Positions 16,137-25,162 are shown, counted from the stretch's first letter. The stretch is DNA of 64,000 bases from JBMDXB01 sp048594885 (GCA_048594885.1 JBMDXB010000029.1:69426-133425); one strand, 5' to 3'. Numbers and translations are program-made. Notes: generated by a model from the letters alone, not told the origin.

Positions 16137-16895
16137 GTGGTTGATACACCAGATGCTCAACGTGTTCGCGTCGCCATCGTCGACGACGAGCCACTGGCGC
16201 GGGCGGTGATCCGCGAATATCTCGGCGCGCATGCGGACACCGAAGTGGTGGCGGAGTGCGCGAATGGCTTCGAGGCGGTGAAGGCGGTGACGGAGCTGTC
16301 GCCCGACCTGATGTTCCTCGACGTGCAGATGCCGAAGCTGAGCGGCTTCGAGGTGCTCGAGCTCGTCGGCCGCTCGGTGCCGGTCATCTTCACGACGGCC
16401 TACGACCAGTACGCGCTGCGCGCATTCGAGGTGCACGCCGTCGATTACCTGCTGAAGCCGTTCAGTGCGGAGCGGTTCACCGAGGCACTCGCCCGCGCGC
16501 GCGAACGGATCGCGTCGCGCGAGCCCATGCCGGTTGACGCGCTGCTCGACGCCGCGCGTCCAAAGCACGGCGCCGCCGAGCGCGTGCTGATTCGCGACGG
16601 CTCGCAGGTGCACGTGCTGCCGGTCGACAAAATCGACTACGTCGAAGCGCAGGACGATTACGTCTGCTTCAAATCGGAAGGCAAGAACTACCTGAAGGAC
16701 CAGACCATGGCAGCCGTCGAGGCGCAGCTCGATCCTGGCCGCTTCGTCCGCATCCATCGCTCCTACATTCTCAACATCGATCGCATCGCGCGCGTCGAGC
16801 TCTACGCCAAGGACAGCCGTGTGGCGATTCTGCGCGACGGCACGCGGCTGCCTGTCAGCCGCGCGGGGTACGCGCGGCTGGCGAAGCTGCTCTGA
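16137..16895 (+). CDS. LytR/AlgR-type response regulator (LytTR DNA-binding domain)
   Basis: A 252-residue regulator. The receiver domain has VAIVDDEP, the phospho-aspartate in DLMFLDVQMP and the lysine in YLLKPF. A LytTR DNA-binding domain fills the C-terminal ~100 residues (YVEAQDDYVCFKSEG, RIHRSYILNID). The GTG at 16137 lies 3 bases after the kinase stop. It is the cognate partner of that kinase and probably controls the four-gene LiaF-like cluster and other envelope genes. LytTR proteins bind pairs of ~9-bp direct repeats; I did not find a convincing pair here. Confidence 0.95.
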   Translation: MVDTPDAQRVRVAIVDDEPLARAVIREYLGAHADTEVVAECANGFEAVKAVTELSPDLMFLDVQMPKLSGFEVLELVGRSVPVIFTTAYDQYALRAFEVHAVDYLLKPFSAERFTEALARARERIASREPMPVDALLDAARPKHGAAERVLIRDGSQVHVLPVDKIDYVEAQDDYVCFKSEGKNYLKDQTMAAVEAQLDPGRFVRIHRSYILNIDRIARVELYAKDSRVAILRDGTRLPVSRAGYARLAKLL

Positions 16896-16904
16896 TCGTC
16901 AGGC

Positions 16905-17801
16905 CTAGCGGCTGTACGGCACCGACAGCGTCACGGACTTCAGCGGCTCCTTCTCCGACAGCACGATCTCCTTGGAGTCGAACTCGTGCTCGTAGTCCAT
17001 CGTCGTGGCCCGCAGCCGGTGCCGGCCATAGTCGAGACCGACGAACGGCCGCGCGACGCGACCGGCGACCGTCACGCCGACGCTCATTCCGTCGAGGATC
17101 AGCAGGATCGGCGTGTGATGGATCGGTCCATCGCGGGGGACGAGCGTGACGTCGATCCGGCCTGGCGGGATGTCGAAGTCGCGGCGGTTGACGCCCGGAC
17201 CGAACCCTCCGCACCTCGACGACTTGAAATTCAACGCGTTCGGCAGCGTCACGCGGACGCACAGCGAATCGTCCGGGGCAACGGCGAGCGTATAGTAGCC
17301 GTCGCTGTCCGTGCGCGTGTCCCACGCCCAGCCCGGTGCGCCGTTCTGTATGACCTGGACGAAGACGCCTCGGCCTGCGGGTATCCCGCCCACGCTGATC
17401 AACCCTTCCACCGTGCCCGCCAACGGCGAGACGGACATAGTCCATGTCGATGCCGGATGTACCTCCGTGTGGGCCATGGCGACGATGCGCTGGTCTCCAT
17501 GGGCGAGGCGGAGCACCGCCTGATAGTTGCCGGGCGGGACATCCGCAATCGTCCAGCGACACTCCGGCGGCGTGACCGGCGTCTGAAACACATGTTGGCG
17601 CCCGCCGCTGACGGTCCGCGTCACCAGCAATTCCGGTTCACGGCTGCACATGTGCTCCGGCGCCACGACGTCGAGCCTCCCGCCAGTACCCACGTCGGCC
17701 GGTGGTTCGATGCGTATCGGCCCCGGCAGTTCCTGGGGGAGCGCAGCACGCGCGCTGGTCGCGAGTATCAGGGTAGCGGCCAACGACCAAATCCAGAGCA
17801 T
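16905..17801 (-). CDS. Secreted carboxypeptidase-regulatory-like protein
   Basis: A 298-residue protein with a clear signal peptide (MLWIWSLAATLILATSARA). The mature part is beta-rich. Segments such as GTVEGLISVGGIPAGRGVFV and DSDGYYTLAVAP are typical of carboxypeptidase-regulatory-like (transthyretin-fold) domains. One or two such domains in the middle are flanked by regions I do not recognise. It converges with the regulator gene (10-bp gap) and is divergent from the TetR gene. It probably acts outside the cytoplasm as an adhesive or structural domain. The start is chosen for the signal peptide. Confidence 0.75.
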   Translation of the reverse strand: MLWIWSLAATLILATSARAALPQELPGPIRIEPPADVGTGGRLDVVAPEHMCSREPELLVTRTVSGGRQHVFQTPVTPPECRWTIADVPPGNYQAVLRLAHGDQRIVAMAHTEVHPASTWTMSVSPLAGTVEGLISVGGIPAGRGVFVQVIQNGAPGWAWDTRTDSDGYYTLAVAPDDSLCVRVTLPNALNFKSSRCGGFGPGVNRRDFDIPPGRIDVTLVPRDGPIHHTPILLILDGMSVGVTVAGRVARPFVGLDYGRHRLRATTMDYEHEFDSKEIVLSEKEPLKSVTLSVPYSR

Positions 17802-17919
17802 GCGAGGGCCAGAGCAATATCCACGCCGCGCATTTGGTTCGCTCGCGCGGCGAATGCGCGCGCTGTGGAAATACGAGGTTCGCCGCTGAAGGCACGGGTC
17901 TGCCATCTGCCGAACGCAG

Positions 17920-17962
17920 TTGACAGCAGGCAGGCATTTAATTAACTATCTAGTTAGTTAAT
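17920..17962 (+). promoter_or_regulatory. Promoter with AT-rich operator for the TetR efflux operon
   Basis: TTGACA at 17920-17925 is a perfect -35 box. With 17-bp spacing the -10 box would be TAACTA at 17943-17948. It lies inside an AT-rich inverted repeat, TAACTA-TC-TAGTTA (17943-17956), extended by TTAATTAAC and GTTAGTTAAT flanks. The AT-rich island stands out from the GC-rich surroundings. The position over the -10 box implies autorepression by TetR. The predicted start leaves a leader of only ~10 bases with no ribosome-binding site, so the mRNA may be nearly leaderless. Confidence 0.75.
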
Positions 17963-17964
17963 AC

Positions 17965-18603
17965 ATGGCGCGACCCAGACGCACCGCCAACGCCGACGCC
18001 GGAACCCGCGACAGGCTGCTGAAAGCCGCCTCCGTCGAGTTCGCCGCGCACGGCTTCGCCGGCGGCAACATCGACCGCATTGCCGCCGCCGCCGGCGTGA
18101 ACAAGGCGATGATCTACTACCACTTCAAGAGCAAGGCGCACCTCTATCGCGAGATCCTGCGCGACATGTTCAGCGCGGTGGGCGCGCGGGTCGCGACGGT
18201 CGTGGCCGCGGGCGACAGCCCGCAGGACAAGATCCGCCAGTTCGTCCAGGCCATTGCGGTCGAGGCGCAGGCGCGGCCGCACTTTCCGCCCATCTGGTTT
18301 CGCGAGATCGCCGAAGGCGGCGCGCATCTCGACGCCGCGACACTCCGGAGCATGAGCAGCGTCATCGCGACGCTCGGCCGGATTGTCGAGGAGGGCGTGC
18401 GGCAGGGGCGCTTCCGCCCGGTCAACCCGCTGCTCGTGCATGCCGGCATCATCGCGCCACTGCTCCTCTTCTTCGCCATCGGCCCACTGAGACGGCGCCT
18501 GCACAAGGCCGGTGTCGCCGGAGCCGGCACGATCCAGCACGAAGACGTCATCTCACACATCCAGGGCATCGCCCTGGCCACGCTCGAAGGACGGATCTCA
18601 TGA
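17965..18603 (+). CDS. TetR-family repressor of the efflux operon
   Basis: A 212-residue TetR-type regulator. The helix-turn-helix is in residues ~25-60 (FAGGNIDRIAAAAGVNKAMI followed by YYHFKSKAHLY). The remainder is a ligand-binding helical domain with a hydrophobic segment near residue 160. It is the first gene of a seven-gene transport operon, next to an AT-rich palindrome it probably binds. The layout matches CecR (YbiH) with the ybhGFSR genes of enterobacteria. Its stop overlaps the next start as ATGA. The inducer is unknown. Confidence 0.92.
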   Translation: MARPRRTANADAGTRDRLLKAASVEFAAHGFAGGNIDRIAAAAGVNKAMIYYHFKSKAHLYREILRDMFSAVGARVATVVAAGDSPQDKIRQFVQAIAVEAQARPHFPPIWFREIAEGGAHLDAATLRSMSSVIATLGRIVEEGVRQGRFRPVNPLLVHAGIIAPLLLFFAIGPLRRRLHKAGVAGAGTIQHEDVISHIQGIALATLEGRIS

Positions 18604-19637
18604 AGACAAGGGGAGCCGGGGGGCCGGGGAGCCGGGGGGCCGTGGTGCTGCTCATCGGTACGCTCCTCGTCACCGGGTGCAAATCGCGCGGAGCCGAGGC
18701 GCCGCCGCGTGCCTCGGGCTATGTCGAGGCGACGGAGGTGCGGGTCGCGCCGGAAGTGGGCGGACGCGTGATCGAAATCGCGGTTGCCGAAGGCGATCGT
18801 ATCGAGGCAGGCGCGCTCGTCGCGCGGCTCGATACGGCGGATATCGACCTCGCGCTCAAGCGCGCGTACGCCGAGCGCGATCAGGCGAACGCGCAGTTGA
18901 AGCTGTTGCAGGCAGGATCGCGGGTAGAAGACATCCGGCAGGCACGCGCGCAGGCCGAATCCGCGCAGGCGGAGATCGCTGCGGCGCAGTCCGAACTGGA
19001 AGCGGCCACCGCGGACCTGGAGCGGTTCGAGTCGCTGTTGAAAGCCAACGCCGGCTCGCGCAAGCAGCGCGACGATGCGGCGACGAGGCGGGACGTGGCG
19101 CAGGCGCGCGTGCAGGCGGCGCGCGATCGGACGCGTGCGGCCAACGAGCTGGTCGCCAAGCTGCGCGCCGGTTCGCGTCCCGAGGAGATTGCCGCCGCCC
19201 GGGCGCGCGTCGCCGCGGTCGACGCGCAGATCGCCGTGCTGCTCAAGAACGCGCAGGATGCAACCGTGCGCTCGCCGGTCGGGGGCGTCGTCACGACGAA
19301 GCTCGTCGATCCCGGCGAAATCGTCGCGCCGCGGACGCCGCTCGTCGTCGTCACCGATCTCGAGCATGCCTGGGCCAACGTCTACGTCGACGAGCCGATG
19401 GTCCCACGCCTGCGCATCGGGCAGAAGGTGACGATCGTGACGGACGCGGCCCAGCGTCTCGACGGCTCGATCACGTTCATCTCGCCGCGCGCCGAGTTCA
19501 CGCCGCGCAACGTGCAGACGGCCGACGAACGCTCGAAGCTCGTGTATCGCATCAAGGTCACGGCGGACAACCGCCAGGGCATTCTCAAAGTCGGGATGCC
19601 CGTCGAAGTGGAGATTCCGCTCGATGCCGGCCATTGA
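18600..19637 (+). CDS. HlyD/YbhG-like periplasmic adaptor, lipoprotein
   Basis: A 345-residue membrane-fusion protein. The signal peptide ends in a lipobox (LLVTGC near residue 23), so it is inner-membrane anchored. Next come the first half of the biotinyl-like domain (YVEATEVRVAPEVGGRVIEI), a long coiled-coil hairpin at residues ~70-220, the second lipoyl half (SPVGGVVTTKLVDPGEIV) and a beta-barrel domain. It links the ABC permeases to the TolC-like channel. Codons 4-14 are written as an 8-bp GC repeat (GGGGAGCC/GGGGGGCC, 18610-18641). The start overlaps the TetR stop and the 3' end overlaps the ATPase gene by 14 bp. Confidence 0.92.
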   Translation: MKTRGAGGPGSRGAVVLLIGTLLVTGCKSRGAEAPPRASGYVEATEVRVAPEVGGRVIEIAVAEGDRIEAGALVARLDTADIDLALKRAYAERDQANAQLKLLQAGSRVEDIRQARAQAESAQAEIAAAQSELEAATADLERFESLLKANAGSRKQRDDAATRRDVAQARVQAARDRTRAANELVAKLRAGSRPEEIAAARARVAAVDAQIAVLLKNAQDATVRSPVGGVVTTKLVDPGEIVAPRTPLVVVTDLEHAWANVYVDEPMVPRLRIGQKVTIVTDAAQRLDGSITFISPRAEFTPRNVQTADERSKLVYRIKVTADNRQGILKVGMPVEVEIPLDAGH

Positions 19638-20547
19638 ACTCGATCGCGTGACGAAGCGCTACGGCGCGACGACCGCCTTGCGCGACGTCTCGTTGACGGT
19701 CGAGCGCGGCGAGATGTTCGGCCTGATCGGCCCCGACGGCGCCGGCAAGACGACGCTCATCCGCGTGGTGTGCGGGCTGCTGCGGCCCGACGGCGGCACG
19801 GTGCGCGTCGCCGGGCACGATCCGGTCGGCGACCACCGGCAGGTGTCCGAGCGCGTCGGCTACCTGTCGCAGCGGTTCAGCCTCTACGGCGACCTCTCGA
19901 TCGACGAGAACATCGCGTTCTTCGCGGACATTCACGGGCTCACGGATTACCGCGCCCGGCGAGATCGACTTCTCGAGATGACGCAGTTGACGCCGTTCAG
20001 GACGCGACGAGCCGATCGCCTCTCAGGCGGCATGAAGCAGAAGCTCGCGCTCGCGTGCACGCTGGTGCACGAGCCCGACGTCATCGTGCTCGACGAGCCG
20101 ACGACGGGCGTCGATCCCGTGTCGCGCCGCGAGTTCTGGAAGCTGCTGTCGGAGTTCCTCGCCGGCGGACTGACGATCGTCATGGCGACGCCATACCTGG
20201 ACGAAGCCGAGCGCTGCGCGCGCGTCGCCATGCTGCCCGAGGGACGGCTGCTCGCGCTCGACGAGCCGAAGCGGCTGCAGCGGGCATTCGGCGGCGAGCT
20301 CTACGAAGTCGTCGCGGATCCGCACCGCGCCGCGCACGCGGCGCTGGGGGCCGTGGCAGGTGCGAGCGATCGGCAGACGTTCGGCGAGCGCATTCACGTG
20401 CGCGCGGCGGATGGAGCGGGAGCGGCGCTCGAGTCCGCCATGCGCGCCGCGCTCGAGGGGGCTGGCGTGCGCGTGACGTCGATTCGGCGGGTACCGCCGT
20501 CGCTCGAGGACGTGTTCATCGATCGCGTGGTGCACACGCGTGCGTGA
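19624..20547 (+). CDS. ABC-2 type exporter ATPase, first
   Basis: A 307-residue ATPase. Walker A is GPDGAGKTT (Asp replaces the usual Asn), the signature is LSGGMKQK and Walker B is VIVLDEPTTGVDP. The H-loop reads MATPYLDEAE, so the position of the conserved switch histidine is proline, which may make this the less active partner. The operon encodes a second, canonical ATPase (21935). Together they could form a heterodimer, as in the fused YbhF protein. A C-terminal ~80-residue extension is shared with the second ATPase (PSLEDVFID motif). The start overlaps the adaptor gene by 14 bp. Confidence 0.92.
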   Translation: MPAIELDRVTKRYGATTALRDVSLTVERGEMFGLIGPDGAGKTTLIRVVCGLLRPDGGTVRVAGHDPVGDHRQVSERVGYLSQRFSLYGDLSIDENIAFFADIHGLTDYRARRDRLLEMTQLTPFRTRRADRLSGGMKQKLALACTLVHEPDVIVLDEPTTGVDPVSRREFWKLLSEFLAGGLTIVMATPYLDEAERCARVAMLPEGRLLALDEPKRLQRAFGGELYEVVADPHRAAHAALGAVAGASDRQTFGERIHVRAADGAGAALESAMRAALEGAGVRVTSIRRVPPSLEDVFIDRVVHTRA

Positions 20548-20562
20548 CGCACTCGTACGCAG

Positions 20563-20607
20563 GGCGGGACTTCAGTCCCGCCACTGAGGCGCAACTGAAG
20601 TTGCGCC
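20563..20607. repeat. REP-like hairpin pair, copy 2
   Basis: Two perfect hairpins: GGCGGGAC-TTCA-GTCCCGCC (20563-20582) and GGCGCAAC-TGAA-GTTGCGCC (20588-20607), with CCTACGG after the second. They sit in the only sizeable gap (77 bp) of the efflux operon, between the first ATPase and the outer-membrane channel. Confidence 0.85.
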
Positions 20608-20624
20608 CTACGGAAGAGAACAGC

Positions 20625-21938
20625 ATGGAGAAGATTCTCATCGCCCTCGCCGTCGCATGGACGCTCGCGGGAACAGCGTCCGCGCAGACGATTCCGCTCA
20701 CCCTGGACGAGGCGATTGCGCGCGCGCTGAAGGACAGCCCGCGCGTCGCCGAGCTGCGCGCCCGCGAGGAAGGGGCGCGTGCATCGGCCGATGCGGCGGC
20801 CGCCGCGGCGCGTCCGCAACTCGCGCTGCAGGGCGGATACACGCGAACGAATCACGTCGACGTCTTCGGTATTCCGCAGCCCGACGGCCGCCTCCGCGTC
20901 GTCTTTCCCGACATTCCCGACAACTACCGCTCGCGGCTGGACGGAAGCTGGCTCCTCTATTCGGGCGGCCGGACAGAATCGCTGACCGAGGCCGCACGGG
21001 CCGAGGCGGCGGCCGCCGGCCGGGAACTGGCGGCGCTCGAGGCCGACCTGCGCCTCGAAGTCACGCGCGCGTACTGGAATTCGCTGACCGCGGCGGAAAC
21101 GGTGCGCGTCGTCGAGCAGGCGCTCGAGCGGACGGATGCGCACATCAGGGACCTGCGTGCGCGGCTGGATGCCGGGTTGATTCCCCCGAACGAGCTGCTG
21201 ACGGCCGAGGCGCAACGGTCACGACAGCAGGTGCAGGTGATCGAGGCCCGCAACGCCGCGGACCTGTCGCTGGCGGAGCTGCGGCGATTGATCCGGGCGG
21301 ACCCGAACGCACGCCTCGAGCTCGCAACCGCGATGGTGGTGCCCGCGACGTCCGCCTCGGGCGAACTGGATTCGCAGATTGCGCGGGCGAAGGAGTCGCG
21401 TCCCGAGCGCGCTGCGCTCCAGCGGCGGATCGAGGCGGCCGCCGCGCGTGTCGATGCCGCATCCTCTTCCGCGCGGCCCTCAGTAGCGCTCAACGGCGGC
21501 GTCGACTACGGACGTCCGAACCCGCGCATCTTCCCGCGCACGGACAAGTGGCAGGACTCGTGGGACGTCTCGATCAACGCGTCGTGGTCGTTGTGGGACG
21601 GCGGACGCCGGGCGGCGGATGTCGGCTCCGCATCGGCGGCTGAGCGGGCGCTGCGCGCCCGGCTCGACGAATTCGACAGCCTCGTGGCGCTCGAGATTCG
21701 GCAACGCCGGCTGGATCTCGAAGCGGGCATCGCCTCGGCAAAGGCCGCCGCCGACGGCGTCCGTAGCGCCGCCGAAGCGCGCCGCGTGCTCGGCGAGCGG
21801 TTCGCCGCCGGCGTCGCGACGAGCACCGAGGTGCTCGACGCACAGGTCGCGCTGCTGCAGGCGGAGCTCGATCTCACGAGAGCGGTGGCCACGGCCCGCA
21901 TCGCAGAGGCGCGGCTCGCGCGCGCGATCGGCCAATGA
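20625..21938 (+). CDS. TolC-family outer-membrane channel
   Basis: A 437-residue outer-membrane efflux protein. A signal peptide (residues 1-22, ending ASAQT) is followed by LTLDEAIARAL, the typical start of TolC/OEP domains. Two homologous long-helical halves come next, each with a beta segment (GSWLLYSGGRTESL in the first, NASWSLWDGGRRAAD in the second). The C-terminal GVATSTEVLDAQVALLQAE is characteristic. It should form the trimeric exit duct for the operon. The ATG at 20625 has GGAAGAG upstream. It overlaps the next gene by 4 bp. Confidence 0.93.
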   Translation: MEKILIALAVAWTLAGTASAQTIPLTLDEAIARALKDSPRVAELRAREEGARASADAAAAAARPQLALQGGYTRTNHVDVFGIPQPDGRLRVVFPDIPDNYRSRLDGSWLLYSGGRTESLTEAARAEAAAAGRELAALEADLRLEVTRAYWNSLTAAETVRVVEQALERTDAHIRDLRARLDAGLIPPNELLTAEAQRSRQQVQVIEARNAADLSLAELRRLIRADPNARLELATAMVVPATSASGELDSQIARAKESRPERAALQRRIEAAAARVDAASSSARPSVALNGGVDYGRPNPRIFPRTDKWQDSWDVSINASWSLWDGGRRAADVGSASAAERALRARLDEFDSLVALEIRQRRLDLEAGIASAKAAADGVRSAAEARRVLGERFAAGVATSTEVLDAQVALLQAELDLTRAVATARIAEARLARAIGQ

Positions 21939-22867
21939 ACGCGATCGAAGTCCGCGAGCTGACGCGGCGGTTCGGCCAGTTCCTCGCGGTCGATCGCGTC
22001 ACGTTCGACGTCGCGGAAGGGGAGATTTTCGGCTTTCTCGGCAGCAACGGCGCCGGCAAGTCGACGACAATCCGCATGCTGTGCGGGCTGCTGCAGCCGA
22101 CCTCCGGGTCCGCGCGGGTCGGCGGCGTGGACGTGCTACGCAATCCGGAAGCCGTGAAGCGGCGCATCGGCTACATGTCGCAGCGCTTCTCCCTCTACGA
22201 GCAGCTCACCGTCGACCAGAACATCCGCTTCTTCGCCGGCCTCTACGCCCTCACCGGCGAGCGGTTCGCGGAACGACGCCGGTTCGTCGTCGAGATGGCC
22301 GGCCTGGAGAAGCGCGAGCATCTGCTGACGCGCGATCTGTCCGGCGGGTGGAAGCAGCGGCTCGCGCTCGGCTGCGCGATCCTGCACGAGCCGCCGATTC
22401 TGTTCCTCGACGAGCCCACCGGCGGCGTCGATCCGATTTCGCGGCGCGAGTTCTGGCAGTTGATCGACGCGATGTCGGCGCGCGGGGTCACGGTGCTCGT
22501 CACCACGCACTACCTAGACGAAGCGGAGCGCTGCCAGCGCGTCGCGCTGATGCATCAAGGCCGCATCGCGGCGCTCGGCTCGGTCGACGGGGTCAAAGAC
22601 GTGTTCCGCGATCGCGCGATTGTCGAGATCCGCTCCGATGATCCCGTTCGCGCGATGGCGTTCCTCGACGCGCAGCGCGACGTGGAGAAGACGAGCCTGT
22701 TCGGTACGGCCGTGCACGCGATGATCCCGCGCGACGCCGCCGGGCGCCTGTCGCTCTCCGAACGCCTGCGCAGCGCCGGAATCTCGGTGACCTCCGAAGC
22801 GATCGTTGAACCGTCGCTCGAGGACGTCTTCATCGACGTGGTCGAAAAGGCGGAGGCGGCGTCATGA
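21935..22867 (+). CDS. ABC-2 type exporter ATPase, second
   Basis: A 310-residue ATPase with all canonical motifs: Walker A GSNGAGKST, Q-loop MSQRFSLYEQLT, signature LSGGWKQRL, Walker B ILFLDEPTGGVDP and H-loop VTTHYLDEAERC. It shares with the first ATPase the ~80-residue C-terminal domain ending in PSLEDVFID. It overlaps the channel gene and the first permease gene by 4 bp each, showing tight translational coupling. With the other ATPase it powers the two ABC-2 permeases. Confidence 0.94.
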   Translation: MNAIEVRELTRRFGQFLAVDRVTFDVAEGEIFGFLGSNGAGKSTTIRMLCGLLQPTSGSARVGGVDVLRNPEAVKRRIGYMSQRFSLYEQLTVDQNIRFFAGLYALTGERFAERRRFVVEMAGLEKREHLLTRDLSGGWKQRLALGCAILHEPPILFLDEPTGGVDPISRREFWQLIDAMSARGVTVLVTTHYLDEAERCQRVALMHQGRIAALGSVDGVKDVFRDRAIVEIRSDDPVRAMAFLDAQRDVEKTSLFGTAVHAMIPRDAAGRLSLSERLRSAGISVTSEAIVEPSLEDVFIDVVEKAEAAS

Positions 22868-23967
22868 GGAAGGCGCTCGCGGTCGGGCGCAAGGAGATGC
22901 GGCAGATCGTGCGCGATCGCCGCACGTTGATGATCCTGCTGTTCTTCCCGGCGTTCGTCCTCGTCATGTTCGGCTACGCGCTGAACTTCGACATCCGCAA
23001 CATCGAGCTGGCCGTCGAGGATCGCGACAACACGAGCGAGAGCCGGGAGCTCGTCTCGGCGTTCGTCAACTCCGGCTACTTCGACTTCGTCGCCGCCGCG
23101 CGCACGCCCGCCGACGTCGACCGGATGATGGAGACGAACGAAGCGCGCGCGGTGCTGGCGATTCCCGAAGGCTTCGGCCGCCGCGTGCGCTCGGGTGAGA
23201 CGGCGGAAGTGCAGGTCCTCATCAACGGCGACAACGCCAACACCGCGGCGACGGTGCTCGGCTACGCGACGGCAATCCTCCGTTCGGTCTCGGCGCAGTA
23301 CAAGCTGGCGCCGGTCGAGCCGCCGATTGGTGCGGAGCCGCGCATCTGGTACAACCCGGAGCTTCGCAGCACGCTGTTCCTCGTCCCCGGCCTGATTGCC
23401 TACATCGCCATGCTCACGGCGATGATCGCGACGGCGCTCTCCGTCGTCCGCGAGAAGGAGCTGGGGACGATGGAGCAGGTGAGGATGGCGCCGCTCTCGC
23501 CGGCGCAGTTCATCGTTGGCAAGACGATCCCGTTCCTGTTCATCTCGCTCGGTTCGTCGGTGCTCATCCTGCTGACGGCGGGCGTCCTTTTCGGGCTGCC
23601 GATGCGCGGCTCGTGGTGGCTGCTCCTTCTGTCGATCACGCTCTTTCTGACGGGCGCGCTCGGCACGGGACTCCTGGTGTCGACGATTGCCGAAACGCAG
23701 GTCATCGCCTTCCAGTTATCGCTCCTTGCCGCGTTTCTGCCGACGTTCGTCCTGTCGGGGTTCATCTTTCCGATCGCGAACATGCCGCCGCCGATCCAGG
23801 TCATCACCTATGCGATACCGGCGCGGTACTTTCTCATCGCGCTCCGCGGCATCGTGCTCAAGGGCGTGGACGCGTCGATCATCGCGCCGCAGCTCTGGGC
23901 GCTCGCGATCTATTCGTTCGCGGTGCTGGCACTGGCGTCCGTGCGGCTGAAACGGGGCTGGGTCTGA
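22864..23967 (+). CDS. ABC-2 exporter permease, first (YbhS/YbhR-like)
   Basis: A 367-residue inner-membrane protein. An N-terminal membrane helix (about 18-38) precedes a large periplasmic domain of ~140 residues. Five hydrophobic segments follow at residues ~180-365 in the ABC-2 arrangement. The motifs REKELGTMEQVRMAPLSP and FVLSGFIFPIANMP are typical of YbhS/YbhR permeases. It pairs with the following paralogous permease. The efflux substrate cannot be read; related systems export drugs or large hydrophobic compounds. Confidence 0.93.
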   Translation: MRKALAVGRKEMRQIVRDRRTLMILLFFPAFVLVMFGYALNFDIRNIELAVEDRDNTSESRELVSAFVNSGYFDFVAAARTPADVDRMMETNEARAVLAIPEGFGRRVRSGETAEVQVLINGDNANTAATVLGYATAILRSVSAQYKLAPVEPPIGAEPRIWYNPELRSTLFLVPGLIAYIAMLTAMIATALSVVREKELGTMEQVRMAPLSPAQFIVGKTIPFLFISLGSSVLILLTAGVLFGLPMRGSWWLLLLSITLFLTGALGTGLLVSTIAETQVIAFQLSLLAAFLPTFVLSGFIFPIANMPPPIQVITYAIPARYFLIALRGIVLKGVDASIIAPQLWALAIYSFAVLALASVRLKRGWV

Positions 23968-25076
23968 TGTGGCAGATCTTCTGGAAGGAATTCCTCGAGT
24001 TGCGGCAGAACCCGAGGATCTTCGGCATCGTCATCATCGCGCCGATTATCCAGTTGACGATCCTCGGCTACGCGGCGGATCTGGACGTGAAGAACGTGCC
24101 GGTCGTGATCGCCGACGGCAGCCGGACGCCGCAGAGCCGGACCCTGATTGCACGCTTCGAGGGCTCGCCGTACTTCAAGGTGCTCGATACCGTCACGACG
24201 GTGGCTGAGATCGATCCGTATATCGAGCGTGGGGAGGCATGGCTCGCCGTTGCGATCCCACCCGACTACGCGGAGCGCATCGGAACGGGACGGTCGGCGC
24301 GCGTGCAGCTCGTCGCCGATGGCAGCGACGCGAACTCGACGAGCATGGCCCTGAGCTACGCGTCCGCGCTGATTGGCGCGCACGCGGAAGAACTCGTCGT
24401 CGAGCGCGCCGGGCCGGCGGCCACGACGGGGGCCGTCGACGCCCGGGTGCGCGTCTGGTTCAACCCGCAGCTCATGAGCCGTGACTTCTTCATCCCCGGC
24501 GTCCTCGCGCTTCTGCTGCTCGTCGTCACGTCGAACCTGTCGTCGATGGCGATCGTCCGCGAGCGCGAGATCGGCACCTATGAACAGTTGAGCGTGACGC
24601 CGCTGACGCGCGGAGGCCTGATCGTCGGCAAGCTGCTGCCGTACGCGCTCATCGGCATGATCGATGTGTTCCTCGTGATCGCCGTTGCGGTGGGATGGTT
24701 CGAGATCCCGCTGCGGGGCAGCCCGATTCTGCTGATCGCCATGTGCGCGCTGTATCTGCTGGCGACGCTCGGGCTCGGACTGTTCGTCTCGACGATCTCG
24801 CAGACGCAGCAGCAGGCGATGCTGACCACCGTGTTCCTGTTCCTGATGCCGATGATCTACCTCTCCGGCTTCATTTTTCCCATCGAGAACATGCCGTGGA
24901 TCATCCAGCAGGTCACGTATCTGATCCCGCTGCGGTACTTCCTCGTCATCGTCCGCGGCATTTTCCTGAAGGGGATCGGCCTGGAGATTCTGTGGCCGCA
25001 GGCCGCGGCGCTTGCAGGGTGGAGCCTCGTCGTGCTGTCGCTGGCCATCATGCGCAGCCGCAAGACCATGAGCTAG
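23967..25076 (+). CDS. ABC-2 exporter permease, second (YbhR-like)
   Basis: A 369-residue paralogue of the previous permease with the same layout. An N-terminal membrane segment (about 17-36) and a periplasmic domain are followed by five C-terminal segments carrying REREIGTYEQLSVTPLT and YLSGFIFPIENMP. The ATG overlaps the previous stop as TGATG. It is the last gene of the operon. The hairpin element at 25081 starts 4 bp after its stop and separates it from the convergent ADOP gene, so the element may act as the operon terminator. Confidence 0.93.
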   Translation: MWQIFWKEFLELRQNPRIFGIVIIAPIIQLTILGYAADLDVKNVPVVIADGSRTPQSRTLIARFEGSPYFKVLDTVTTVAEIDPYIERGEAWLAVAIPPDYAERIGTGRSARVQLVADGSDANSTSMALSYASALIGAHAEELVVERAGPAATTGAVDARVRVWFNPQLMSRDFFIPGVLALLLLVVTSNLSSMAIVREREIGTYEQLSVTPLTRGGLIVGKLLPYALIGMIDVFLVIAVAVGWFEIPLRGSPILLIAMCALYLLATLGLGLFVSTISQTQQQAMLTTVFLFLMPMIYLSGFIFPIENMPWIIQQVTYLIPLRYFLVIVRGIFLKGIGLEILWPQAAALAGWSLVVLSLAIMRSRKTMS

Positions 25077-25080
25077 AGCC

Positions 25081-25162
25081 TGAAAACCGTGACACTCACC
25101 GTTTCTCAAAATTGCACACACGACGTGGCAATTTCTGCAAACGGTGAGTGTCACGGTTTTCA
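25081..25162. repeat. Dispersed two-tier hairpin element, copy 2
   Basis: The outer arms GAAAACCGTGACACTCACCG... (25082-25104) and its complement (25139-25161) are perfectly paired over ~23 bp. The ~34-bp loop contains a second stem, AAATTGC / GCAATTT. The loop is the reverse complement of the loop in copy 3 (28977) with one mismatch. It sits between convergent genes, where it could terminate from both sides. Confidence 0.92.
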
